Shown piece by piece: positions 1-6,111 of a DNA stretch of 16,317 bases. The notes beneath the pieces were generated by a model. That model was not told the origin of the DNA. It was given only the letters and a program-made list of their open reading frames with translations, and did not search any database. Both the position numbers and the translations under genes were made by a program. Within the stretch, counting starts at the first letter, position 1. Every line of letters starts with the position of its first letter. Location: positions 1-16,317 of the forward strand of contig JAWOCZ010000128.1 of NCBI GenBank assembly GCA_046483565.1, read 5' to 3'. This DNA is from T1Sed10-7 sp046483565. GTDB taxonomy: Bacteria; Actinomycetota; Nitriliruptoria; Nitriliruptorales; Nitriliruptoraceae.

Positions 1-569
1 GCCGGGTCGCTCACCCCCATCACGATCCCCACCTTGCAGCGGGGGCTGGCCGCGCCGGAGGACCACCACTTGCGACCGTTGATCACGTAGTGGTCGCCGT
101 CGCGCTCGATCCGGGTGCGGATGTTGCGGGCATCGGAGGAGGCGACGTCGGGCTCGGTCATGAAGAAGGCCGACCGGATCTCCGCCTCGAGCAGCGGGTG
201 CAGCCACTGACGCTGCTGCTCAGGTGTCCCGACGAGGTGGAGTACCTCCATGTTGCCGGTGTCCGGCGCGGCGCAGTTGGTGGCGGTCGGTGCCATGATC
301 ACCGAGCGACCGGTCAGCTCAGCGAGGTGGGCGTAGTCGAGGTTGCTCAGCCCGGCACCGTGCTCCTCATCCGGGAGGAACAGGTTCCACAGCCCGCGGC
401 TGCGTGCCTCGGCCTGGAGTTCCTCCATGATGGCCGGGTGGTGGTGTCGGTCCCCCGAGGCCGCGATCTGCTCCTCGTACACGGACTCGTTGGGGATCAC
501 CCGCTCCTGGATGAAGGCCTCCAGTTCACGGTGCAGTCGCTGGCCGTGCTCGCTCAACCCCAGGTTCAT
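1..569 (-). CDS. acyl-CoA dehydrogenase family protein (3' part outside window)
   Basis: This is the first 189 residues of an acyl-CoA dehydrogenase, a flavoenzyme that introduces the alpha-beta double bond in acyl-CoA during beta-oxidation or related catabolism. I translated the minus strand by hand from the ATG at 569-567. That start is preceded by GGAGACGAGG at good spacing, and the protein begins MNLGLSEHGQ. Residues 1-130 form the helical N-terminal domain. The flavin-binding signature MTEPDVASSDA lies at 137-147, with Ser where many family members have Gly, as in the ACAD10/11-like branch. The INGRKWWSSGA stretch (about 165-175) is also typical. The catalytic base lies in the missing C-terminal part. 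It sits 32 bp downstream of the small membrane protein and follows the crotonase on the same strand, which suggests one acyl-CoA operon. Family assignment is firm; the substrate is unknown. Confidence 0.93.
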   Translation of the reverse strand, partial: MNLGLSEHGQRLHRELEAFIQERVIPNESVYEEQIAASGDRHHHPAIMEELQAEARSRGLWNLFLPDEEHGAGLSNLDYAHLAELTGRSVIMAPTATNCAAPDTGNMEVLHLVGTPEQQRQWLHPLLEAEIRSAFFMTEPDVASSDARNIRTRIERDGDHYVINGRKWWSSGAASPRCKVGIVMGVSDP

Positions 570-601
570 GCCCTCGTCTCCATCGTCGGCGTAGGGGCAC
601 G

Positions 602-853
602 CTAGGTCGGCGGTCGCTCGCCAGCCGCATCGAGGCGGGCCTGCCGGTAGCCGTCGACGGCGGAACGGGCGAGGTCGGCGGTCAGGGTCGCGCCACCCTT
701 CCCCACGGCCACCGTGGTGTCCTTGGCCTGGCTGAGGGCGTCACGGCGGAACTCCCGGCGCCGGAACTGCCCCGCCTCGGGATCGAGGAGGTAGGTCGCC
801 CCGGCGCCGGCAGCCGCACCAGCAGCGAAGGTCAGCATGGTCCTGACTCGCAT
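602..853 (-). CDS. small one-helix membrane protein, YtxH-like
   Basis: This 83-residue protein starts at the ATG at 853-851, with AGGA six bases upstream. Residues 6-22 form a short Ala/Gly-rich hydrophobic helix (FAAGAAAGAGATYLLDP). A basic stretch (RRREFRRD) and an amphipathic helical tail follow. The pattern of an N-terminal glycine-rich helix, a DP turn and a charged helical tail resembles YtxH/general-stress small membrane proteins, but I cannot name a function. It lies between the crotonase (41 bp upstream) and the acyl-CoA dehydrogenase (32 bp downstream), so it is probably cotranscribed with them. Codon use matches its neighbours. It is probably a real gene. Confidence 0.75.
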   Translation of the reverse strand: MRVRTMLTFAAGAAAGAGATYLLDPEAGQFRRREFRRDALSQAKDTTVAVGKGGATLTADLARSAVDGYRQARLDAAGERPPT

Positions 854-894
854 CAGCGATCCTGTCGGTCGGCATCGCTTCCGAGGACAGCAGC

Positions 895-1722
895 CTAGAG
901 CGCATCGCGTTCAGCGACCGCCTGCTGCCAGCCGACCTCCTCGGCCCGGGCCTTGAACGCGAGCCCCTCGGCGGTGTGCCGGGCCATGCCGTCGAACAGC
1001 GTGGCCAGTAGCTGGGTGGTGGCCAGACCCTGGCCGGCGACCGCCTGGTTGACCACGGTCTTGATCATGGCGAGCTGGTTGGCGGGCACGCCGGCGATCC
1101 GCGTGGCCAGGGCCTCCACGTGGGCTGCCAGTCCGTCGGCCGGGACCGACTCGAGGATCAGACCGATCCTGGCCGCCTCACGGCCGTCGATGACGTCCCC
1201 GGTGAACAGCAGGCGTTTGGCACGCTCCGGGCCGACGCGCTGGACCCACATCATCGTGGTGGGCACGCCCCAGACACGGGCCGGCGGGTAGCCGAACGTG
1301 GCGTCGTCGGCCGCCAGTACCAGGTCGCAGCACAGCGCGATGTCCGACCCGCCAGCGATCGCGGCACCGTGCACCTGCGCGATCGTGGGTGTCTGGCAAC
1401 GCCACAGCGCCATGAAGTCCTCGGTGTTGCGACCCATCATCCGCAGATCGACCGTCGCGTCGAAGGGCAGCTCCTGGACCCCGGGGTTCGGGCCGGGGGT
1501 GGCGGCGTAGACCTCGAGGTCGTAGCCCGCGCAGAAGCCGGGTCCCGACCCCTCCAGGACGATCACCCGGACCGACGGGTCGGCGTCCGCCACCTCGACG
1601 GCGTGTCGGAGCTCGGCGGGCATCGGATCGACGATCGCGTTGTAGCGATCGGGTCGGTACAGCGTGATCCTCGCGATCGGTCCGTCGAGGTGGTACCGGA
1701 TCGTCTCGTAGCTCGTGGCCAT
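895..1722 (-). CDS. enoyl-CoA hydratase/isomerase (crotonase) family protein
   Basis: This 275-residue crotonase-fold protein probably acts on acyl-CoA thioesters in the cytoplasm. The ATG at 1722-1720 is chosen because the protein then starts at the family boundary (MATSYETIRYHLDG) and has GGAGG four bases upstream; a GTG one codon earlier is possible. Oxyanion-hole segments are visible at residues 62-69 (GFCAGYDL) and 119-125 (GAAIAGG). The position equivalent to rat hydratase Glu144 is Asp127, and the position of Glu164, exactly 20 residues on, is Pro147 (in FGYPPARVWG). Classical hydratase chemistry is therefore doubtful. The enzyme could be an isomerase, hydrolase or another crotonase activity, and many actinobacterial paralogues seem to share this FGYPPARVWG block. 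It heads the group with the membrane protein and the acyl-CoA dehydrogenase. Family is sure; reaction is not. Confidence 0.92.
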   Translation of the reverse strand: MATSYETIRYHLDGPIARITLYRPDRYNAIVDPMPAELRHAVEVADADPSVRVIVLEGSGPGFCAGYDLEVYAATPGPNPGVQELPFDATVDLRMMGRNTEDFMALWRCQTPTIAQVHGAAIAGGSDIALCCDLVLAADDATFGYPPARVWGVPTTMMWVQRVGPERAKRLLFTGDVIDGREAARIGLILESVPADGLAAHVEALATRIAGVPANQLAMIKTVVNQAVAGQGLATTQLLATLFDGMARHTAEGLAFKARAEEVGWQQAVAERDAL

Positions 1723-1919
1723 CACGCCTCCCGTGCCCCGTGTGCCCCGTCCACGATCATCGGCACCGTACTCGCCGAGCCGGTGGACATGCCGGTGGCC
1801 GTGCCAGCGGGCGGGCCCACCAGCAGGCCGACGGGCGGGCCCACCAGCAGGCCGACGAGCGGGCCGACGAGCAGGCCGTCGAGGTCGGCCTCGGATACCG
1901 TCGTGGGGACGGCCAGCAC
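1722..1919 (-). CDS. possible small repeat-rich ORF overlapping the crotonase start
   Basis: A 65-codon frame opens at GTG 1919-1917, just after an in-frame stop, and ends in TGA at 1724-1722. It shares an ATGA overlap with the crotonase start. It encodes an eight-residue hydrophobic repeat of the form VGLLVGPP, about three copies, followed by a Thr/Ser/Gly-rich tail. Support for coding: nearly all third positions are G or C, and two of the four differences in the diverged repeat copy are synonymous in this frame. Against it: no good ribosome-binding site, low-complexity content and no recognised family. In a genome this rich in GC, third-position bias alone is weak evidence. It may be a leader peptide coupled to the crotonase, a small membrane peptide or chance. 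Confidence 0.3.
   Translation of the reverse strand: MLAVPTTVSEADLDGLLVGPLVGLLVGPPVGLLVGPPAGTATGMSTGSASTVPMIVDGAHGAREA
1809..1880. repeat. 24-bp tandem repeat, three copies
   Basis: Copies at 1809-1832 and 1833-1856 are identical. The copy at 1857-1880 matches at 20 of 24 positions. The 24-bp period is a multiple of three and, on the minus strand, encodes VGLLVGPP. It lies in the 259-bp interval between the divergent crotonase and EamA-transporter starts, which otherwise holds only the possible small ORF. Confidence 0.9.
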
Positions 1920-1981
1920 GCGATCTCAGCGTGCTGCCACCGCCCCACGCCCCGGCACCAGAGCGATCCCGGTGGAGCCCC

Positions 1982-2929
1982 GTGTCCGTCCCCCCGCCCC
2001 ACGCCGGACGCGAGCGTCTGCTCCAGACCGCCGCGGGCACCCACCTCGAGGCCTTCGGTGCCGCCGAGTGGGGTCTGCTGGCGGTGATCGCGACGATCTG
2101 GGGCTCGTCGTTCGTGCTGATGGAGATCGGGCTCCGTGCCTTCGAGCCGGGTCTGGTCACGCTGCTGCGCGTCGGGCTGGGCGCGACGGCGCTGCTGCTG
2201 GTCCCCCGGGCACGGCGCACGTCGATCATGCGCGAGGACTGGCCCCGGGTGGCCCTGCTCGGGGTCGTGTGGATGGGGATCCCGCTGCTGCTGTTCCCGG
2301 TCGCGCAGCAGTGGATCGACTCCTCGGTCGCCGGGATGATCAACGGTGCCATGCCGCTGACCGTCGCTGCGTGGTCCGCCCTGCTGCTCGGCCGGGCGCC
2401 GGGCCGGAGCCAGGCCGTCGGGCTGCTCATCGGTTTCGCCGGGATCGTCGCGATCTCCCTCCCGGAGCTCCCCATCGGTCGGTTGGCGGCCGAGGGCACC
2501 ACCCTGACCGCACTCGGTGCCGGCCTGGTGGTGGTGGCGACCGTGCTCTACGGGCTCGCGGCCAACATCGCGGTGCCGCTCCAGCAGCGCTACGGCGCCC
2601 TGCCGGTGATGTTGCGGGTCCAGGTGGTGGCGCTGCTCCTGATCACCCCCTTCGGCCTGGCGGCCCTGCCGGGGTCGACCTTCGCGGTCGGGCCGGCCCT
2701 GGCGATGCTGCCGCTCGGCATGCTCGGGACGGGTCTCGCTTTCGTGCTCATGGCCACCCTGGTCGGGCGCGTCGGAGGGCCGCGGGGCTCGATCGCGATC
2801 TACTTCGTCCCGGTCGTGGCCGTGCTGCTGGGCGTGGTGGCGTTGGGGGAACGCGTCCACCCCCTGGCGCTGCTCGGCACCGCACTCGTGCTCGCGGGCG
2901 CCTGGGCGACGTCACGCCGGGAGACGTGA
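1982..2929 (+). CDS. EamA/DMT-family transporter
   Basis: This is a 315-residue inner-membrane protein of the drug/metabolite transporter superfamily, which typically exports amino acids or other small metabolites. The GTG at 1982 is preferred because GGTGGAG lies four bases upstream and the length then fits the family. The open frame continues upstream to 1715, but through the 24-bp repeat and low-complexity Arg/Pro sequence. Two EamA repeats of about five helices each are apparent. The first opens with the typical IWGSSFVLMEIGL near residue 40, and the second follows the loop around LPELPIGRL. Near the C-terminus, SIAIYFVPVVAVLLGVVALGE is the usual penultimate helix pair with a conserved GE. 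The substrate is not predictable. It ends seven bases from the convergent thiamine-binding gene, with no room for a separate terminator. Confidence 0.92.
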   Translation: MSVPPPHAGRERLLQTAAGTHLEAFGAAEWGLLAVIATIWGSSFVLMEIGLRAFEPGLVTLLRVGLGATALLLVPRARRTSIMREDWPRVALLGVVWMGIPLLLFPVAQQWIDSSVAGMINGAMPLTVAAWSALLLGRAPGRSQAVGLLIGFAGIVAISLPELPIGRLAAEGTTLTALGAGLVVVATVLYGLAANIAVPLQQRYGALPVMLRVQVVALLLITPFGLAALPGSTFAVGPALAMLPLGMLGTGLAFVLMATLVGRVGGPRGSIAIYFVPVVAVLLGVVALGERVHPLALLGTALVLAGAWATSRRET

Positions 2930-2936
2930 GCGCCGA

Positions 2937-3239
2937 TCAGTCCTCGAGCTCACCCAGCGCCTGCTCGACCCGCTCGACCTTGCGGCGCAGCTGGTCGTCG
3001 TGGCCGGGGCGGTGATCGAACTTGGCCGTGATCGACAGCCGTGGTGCGTGCCGTTCGCCCTCCTCGATGCAGCGCTCGAGCAGGGCGAAGATCTCCGCCG
3101 GGGTGCCCTCGACGGTCGTGAACATGGCGGTCGTCTCGTTGGGCAGGCCACTGTCCCGCACCACCCCCACGATCCGGGCAACCGCCGTTCCCACCGAGTC
3201 GCTGCCGCCGAGCGGGGTGATCGAGAACGCCGCCAGCAT
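2937..3239 (-). CDS. MTH1187-family thiamine-binding protein
   Basis: This 100-residue cytoplasmic protein is of the MTH1187/YqgV type (formerly DUF77), a ferredoxin-like fold that binds thiamine or related ligands and forms oligomers. The ATG at 3239-3237 has GGAGG eight bases upstream. The N-terminus MLAAFSITPLG is the characteristic first strand. VGVVRDSGLPNETTAMFTTVEGTP (about residues 24-47) carries the family pattern of a central helix followed by a strand with a T-x-(V/I)-E-G motif. The charged C-terminal helix ends in GELED. It is transcribed convergently to the EamA gene and divergently from the membrane protein at 3432. Ligand identity is inferred from the family only. Confidence 0.88.
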   Translation of the reverse strand: MLAAFSITPLGGSDSVGTAVARIVGVVRDSGLPNETTAMFTTVEGTPAEIFALLERCIEEGERHAPRLSITAKFDHRPGHDDQLRRKVERVEQALGELED

Positions 3240-3346
3240 GGATCGTTCCTCCGGTCGTCACGGGTAGGGCACGCCGGGTCCGCGGTCCCGGGTTCCACAC
3301 CGACGACCCTAGGTGCCGCCCGCAGCCCGCGCCCCGAGCCCGTCGC

Positions 3347-3352
3347 TACGCT
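3347..3352 (+). promoter_or_regulatory. possible -10 element (TACGCT) for the 3432 gene
   Basis: TACGCT fits the actinobacterial TAnnnT -10 pattern and lies in the divergent gap about 80 bp before the GTG at 3432. No convincing -35 hexamer is seen at 16-18 bp. It is weak evidence on its own. Confidence 0.2.
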
Positions 3353-3431
3353 CGGCGCGAGCCCACTGGTCGGCTCCCGCGCGCTCCCGCGGTACGTCGC
3401 CACCGACCCGTATCCGCCGCAGAGGCCGCTC

Positions 3432-3845
3432 GTGACCCTGTTCCACCGCTACCTCGGCGCTGTCATCGTGGCGCTCTTCCTCACGATCATGGTCACCGGA
3501 CTGGTGCTGCGCCTGGTGGGACGTGAGGACACGCCCACCGCACTGTGGGCCACCCAGCACTGGACGGAGAACCTGCTGATCCTCCAGGCCGTGACCGGCA
3601 TCGTCCTCCTGCTGCTGGGGCGTCGGGTGGTCGGGATGCCCTTCGCCTGGCTGCACTACCTGTACGGCTCGCTCTTCCCACTGATCGCGATCGTCGGCGG
3701 ACGCCTGGCGGGCCTGCGTCGCGAGGAACGTGAATACGTCGGGCTCGCCTGGGGTTCCTTCTTCGCCTTCGCGCTCACGCTGCGAGGGATCCAGACCGCC
3801 TGCGGCGAGAGCCTGGCGGCGCTCGGTCGCTGTCTCGGTACCTGA
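3432..3845 (+). CDS. hypothetical multi-span membrane protein
   Basis: I do not recognise this 137-residue integral membrane protein. The GTG at 3432 gives VTLFHRYLGAVIVALFLTIM with AGAGG six bases upstream; the frame is open further 5' but without membrane-protein character. About four hydrophobic helices are visible: residues 9-28, 45-63, 72-91 and 100-120. A His pair (QHWTE in the loop around 40-45 and WLHYLYG near 75) and His5 lie near helix ends, so haem or metal binding is conceivable but unsupported. The tail contains two cysteines. The divergent gap to the thiamine-binding gene (3240-3431) should hold its promoter. The DsbA-like gene begins 69 bp downstream on the same strand, so cotranscription is possible. 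Confidence 0.78.
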   Translation: MTLFHRYLGAVIVALFLTIMVTGLVLRLVGREDTPTALWATQHWTENLLILQAVTGIVLLLLGRRVVGMPFAWLHYLYGSLFPLIAIVGGRLAGLRREEREYVGLAWGSFFAFALTLRGIQTACGESLAALGRCLGT

Positions 3846-3914
3846 CGCAGGTCAGGTCCGAAGGGCATGAGTCTCGCCGCCACCGCCGCTGACGACCTGC
3901 TCTTGGAGGCTCCC

Positions 3915-4523
3915 GTGACCCGCCGTTTCGCCATCACCTTCGACTACCTGTGCCCCTTCGCGCGCAACGCCAACGAGCACGTGGTCGCCGGGCTGCGCGC
4001 GGGTGCCGACTGGGACGTGCGGTTCCTTCCCTACAGCCTCGCGCAGGGGCATGTCGAGGAGGGGCAGCCGGACGTGTGGGAGCGGTCCGATCCCCACGGG
4101 GCCTCGGGGCTGTTGGCGCTCCAGGTCGGCATCTCCGTCCGTGACCACTATCCGGACCGCTTCCTCGACGTCCACGACGCGCTGTTCGCCGCTCGGCACG
4201 ACCACGGTGGCGACATCAAGGATCGCACCGTGCTCACGGACGTGTTGGCACGTCACGGCCTGCCCGCCGCCGAGGTGTTCGACACGATCGACGACGGTGG
4301 GCCGCTCGGCCAGCTCCAGAAGGAGCACGAGCAGGCGGTCGATGACCACGCGGTCTGGGGCGTGCCGACCTTCGTCACCGATCGACGCGCCGTGTTCGTG
4401 CGCCTGCTCGACCGTCCGGCGGGTGACGCCGAGGTGGCGACCACGCGTATCGAGCAGGTGGTCGACCTGGTCGACGGCTCGCTGGACCTGCACGAGTTCA
4501 AGCAGGCCGATCTGCCGATCTGA
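3915..4523 (+). CDS. DsbA-family (thioredoxin-fold) protein with a one-cysteine active site
   Basis: This 202-residue cytoplasmic protein belongs to the DsbA/FrnE/HCCA-isomerase-like thioredoxin superfamily. The GTG at 3915 is chosen because GGAGG stands five bases upstream and the protein then opens on the first strand (TRRFAITFDYLCPF). An ATG at 3867, in the same frame, is the alternative. The active-site position reads CPFA at residues 13-16, so only the N-terminal cysteine of the CxxC pair is kept. The cis-proline loop is present as GVPTF (Pro151). A helical insertion occupies roughly 50-140. A single-cysteine site argues against a classical disulfide oxidase and for a GST-like, isomerase-like or glutathione/mycothiol-dependent role (inference). 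Its last 26 bases overlap the convergent GalT-like gene. Confidence 0.87.
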   Translation: MTRRFAITFDYLCPFARNANEHVVAGLRAGADWDVRFLPYSLAQGHVEEGQPDVWERSDPHGASGLLALQVGISVRDHYPDRFLDVHDALFAARHDHGGDIKDRTVLTDVLARHGLPAAEVFDTIDDGGPLGQLQKEHEQAVDDHAVWGVPTFVTDRRAVFVRLLDRPAGDAEVATTRIEQVVDLVDGSLDLHEFKQADLPI

Positions 4524-5436
4524 ACCGGGCGGCGTGGCGCTCCGGAGGATCGACCACGTCGACCAGGGGCGCCGCCGCGACCCCGGGCGCGTGCCGCTCG
4601 GTCACCTGGAGCTCCGCCCACCAGCGACCCGTCCCGTCCGGCAACGGGGCGTGGAGCAGGGTCTTGCTATCCACCGGCGCGGCAGCCGAGCTCCCCGGCA
4701 CCGTCAGCTGCTCGTGGACGCTGACCAGCCAGCGGTGCACGAGCGACGCCACGACCTCGACGTCGAGCTGCTCGAGCCCGTCGCGGCGCTCTGGTACCAG
4801 CCAGACGTCCAGCGGGCCGAGCGGAACCGGTGGCGCCACGAGGCGGACACCGCCGAGCACCGCGATCGTGTGCGGATCCGCGAGGACCTGGGCGGGGGTG
4901 GTGCCTCGATCCCAGCGCCGCTGCTGCTCGAGGACCACCGGCGGGACGACCGCGGAGAGCAGGACCTGACCGTGGGGGTGGTGCTGGGAGGCACCGGCGC
5001 TGACGCCGACCGCCGTGGTCAACAGGGCCCAGCGATCCGGTTCCTGGCGCGCGAGCTGGAGCTGGACGTCGAGCTGGGTGGCCCACACCGTGGCGAGTTG
5101 CGGCCGCAGGTGGGTGAGCGTCGGGTCGTGGTCGGTGGCGACCGCGAGGACGGCGGTGCCGGTCGGCCCCGACAACGGCGGGTAGATGTTGCGCATGCCG
5201 AACCAGCGTCCGGCCCCACGGTCCGCCTCCGGCGCGAGGAGGCGCGGGTCGTCGGGTGCCGGTCGGCAGAAGGGACACTCGGGATCATCGGGCGGCAGCG
5301 GCTGGCGGGGCAGTACCCCCGGCCGCGGTCGCCCCTCCCGGGTCGGGGTCCACAGACCGAGGCGGCCGGTGACCGGGCACGGGGTCGCCCGTTGGGCCGA
5401 GGGATCGGGCGCGGCAGGGGCGGGCGCCGCGCTCAC
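4498..5436 (-). CDS. galactose-1-phosphate uridylyltransferase-like protein (HIT superfamily)
   Basis: This 312-residue protein resembles GalT-type nucleotidyltransferases, which transfer a nucleoside monophosphate to a sugar phosphate through a histidine intermediate. A zinc-type CPFC pair is at residues 54-57, a substrate-binding-like RNIYPPL at 82-88, and the catalytic HPHGQ at 153-157 within SAGASQHHPHGQ. In the second half, DVWLVPERR sits where GalT and relatives usually have a P..H motif, so the second-site histidine looks replaced by Arg. The GTG at 5436-5434 overlaps the ACT gene stop as GTGA, so translation is probably coupled. No other Leloir-pathway gene (galK, galE) is nearby. A different substrate, such as another sugar-1-phosphate or a dinucleotide as in Ap4A phosphorylases, is therefore open. 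The C-terminal end overlaps the DsbA-like gene tail to tail by 26 bp. Confidence 0.82.
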   Translation of the reverse strand: MSAAPAPAAPDPSAQRATPCPVTGRLGLWTPTREGRPRPGVLPRQPLPPDDPECPFCRPAPDDPRLLAPEADRGAGRWFGMRNIYPPLSGPTGTAVLAVATDHDPTLTHLRPQLATVWATQLDVQLQLARQEPDRWALLTTAVGVSAGASQHHPHGQVLLSAVVPPVVLEQQRRWDRGTTPAQVLADPHTIAVLGGVRLVAPPVPLGPLDVWLVPERRDGLEQLDVEVVASLVHRWLVSVHEQLTVPGSSAAAPVDSKTLLHAPLPDGTGRWWAELQVTERHAPGVAAAPLVDVVDPPERHAARFRSADRPA

Positions 5437-5816
5437 GCGTCGACGACGCCGAGCAGCTGTTTGGCACGGTCCACGTCGTCACAGACGATGACCAACTTGC
5501 TGCCGGCGGCGATGTAGGCCTGATCGATGTTGATGTCGGCCTCCGCCAGCGTGCGACAGCTCGCACCGAGGTGCCCGGGCTCGTCGGGGAGCGGGACCAC
5601 CACGACCCGTCGGGCGGCGCGCACCTCGATGCCCGCGGCGGCCAACACCTCGAGGGCGTCGTCGGCGCGGTCCACGAGGACGTGCACGATCCCCTTGCCC
5701 TGCCCGGTGAAGGCGCTGATGGCCTCGATGTTGATGTCGGCGGCCCCGAGCACCTCGCCGAGCCGGGCGAGTTGTCCGGGGGTGTCGTCGGGGATGACGA
5801 CCAGGTCCTTGCGCAT
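5433..5816 (-). CDS. tandem ACT-domain protein
   Basis: This 127-residue protein consists almost entirely of two ACT domains, small ligand-binding modules that usually bind amino acids. Domain one covers about residues 4-66 (DDTPGQL at 10-16) and domain two about 72-127 (PDEPGHL at 77-83). Each has the ligand-loop PG and an ADINI segment that starts the next strand. The ATG at 5816-5814 has GGAGGAGG five bases upstream and fits the domain edge; the frame is open upstream to 5891 but that part has no ACT character. No catalytic domain is attached, so it is probably a regulator or sensor. It is the first gene of a coupled pair with the GalT-like gene (GTGA overlap), which suggests the two act on one pathway. 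The ligand is unknown. Confidence 0.9.
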   Translation of the reverse strand: MRKDLVVIPDDTPGQLARLGEVLGAADINIEAISAFTGQGKGIVHVLVDRADDALEVLAAAGIEVRAARRVVVVPLPDEPGHLGASCRTLAEADINIDQAYIAAGSKLVIVCDDVDRAKQLLGVVDA

Positions 5817-5886
5817 CACGACCTCCTCCGCGGTGCGATCGAGACTAGCCAGCGACCGACGGTGCGGGGCCGGTGACCGTGGTTGG

Positions 5887-5892
5887 TACACT
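5887..5892 (+). promoter_or_regulatory. possible -10 element of the tRNA-Asn gene
   Basis: TACACT is a good TAnnnT match, ending 34 bp before the mature tRNA 5' end. This leaves room for a transcription start near 5898 and a short 5' leader. I find no clear -35 hexamer at the expected spacing. Confidence 0.35.
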
Positions 5893-5926
5893 CCCGGCCG
5901 CCCGCAGACCCCGTCTGCGTGTCCTT

Positions 5927-6002
5927 TCCGGGGTAGCTCAGTAGGCAGAGCGTTCGACTGTTAATCGAAATGTCGCCGGTTCGAGCCCGGCCCCCGGAGC
6001 CA
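5927..6002 (+). tRNA. tRNA-Asn (anticodon GTT), CCA encoded
   Basis: The cloverleaf is complete. The acceptor stem TCCGGGG (5927-5933) pairs perfectly with CCCCGGA (5992-5998). The D-arm is GCTC/GAGC with an eight-base loop containing GG. The anticodon stem is TTCGA/TCGAA around the loop CTGTTAA, with GTT at 5960-5962. The variable loop has five bases, and the T-arm is GCCGG/CCGGC around TTCGAGC. The discriminator base is G5999 and the CCA end is encoded at 6000-6002. GTT decodes Asn codons AAC and AAU. Confidence 0.97.
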
Positions 6003-6036
6003 GCAAAACGTGAGCCGGCCCGACCCGATCCGACCC

Positions 6037-6055
6037 ACCGCCGGCACCGGGCGGT
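6037..6055. terminator. GC hairpin after tRNA-Asn, possible terminator
   Basis: ACCGCC (6037-6042) and GGCGGT (6050-6055) form a six-bp stem with a seven-base loop, 35 bp after the tRNA end. No T-tract follows, as is common in high-GC actinobacteria. It could terminate the tRNA transcript or the convergent oxidoreductase transcript, which also runs toward this gap. Confidence 0.35.
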
Positions 6056-6065
6056 CTCCGTCCGG

Positions 6066-6111
6066 TTCAGGCGAGTTCAGGCCGGCTCAGGCCGGCTCAG
6101 GCCGGCTCAGG
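6066..6111. repeat. 10-bp tandem repeat, about 4.5 copies
   Basis: Ten-base units at 6066, 6076, 6086 and 6096 (consensus CTCAGGCCGG, the first two beginning TT) are followed by a partial fifth copy. The 6086 and 6096 copies are identical and the 6076 copy differs at one base. The array ends inside the stop codon (6109-6107) of the oxidoreductase gene. The period is not a multiple of three, and the array lies in the gap between two convergent transcripts. Confidence 0.85.

Noticed and set aside
895..2502. A long minus-strand reading frame extending the crotonase to 535 residues
   Set aside because: The extra N-terminal part overlaps the EamA gene and is low-complexity; homology to crotonases starts only at the ATG at 1722.
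1120..3015. 631-codon plus-strand frame
   Set aside because: It is an Arg/Gly-rich shadow of the crotonase and EamA genes, with no domain recognisable.
5927..6111. tRNA-Asn as an integrated-element attachment site
   Set aside because: I saw no duplicate of the tRNA 3' end, no integrase and no change in codon use nearby.
6066..6111. CRISPR array
   Set aside because: Units are only 10 bp and directly abutting, with no spacers and no cas genes.
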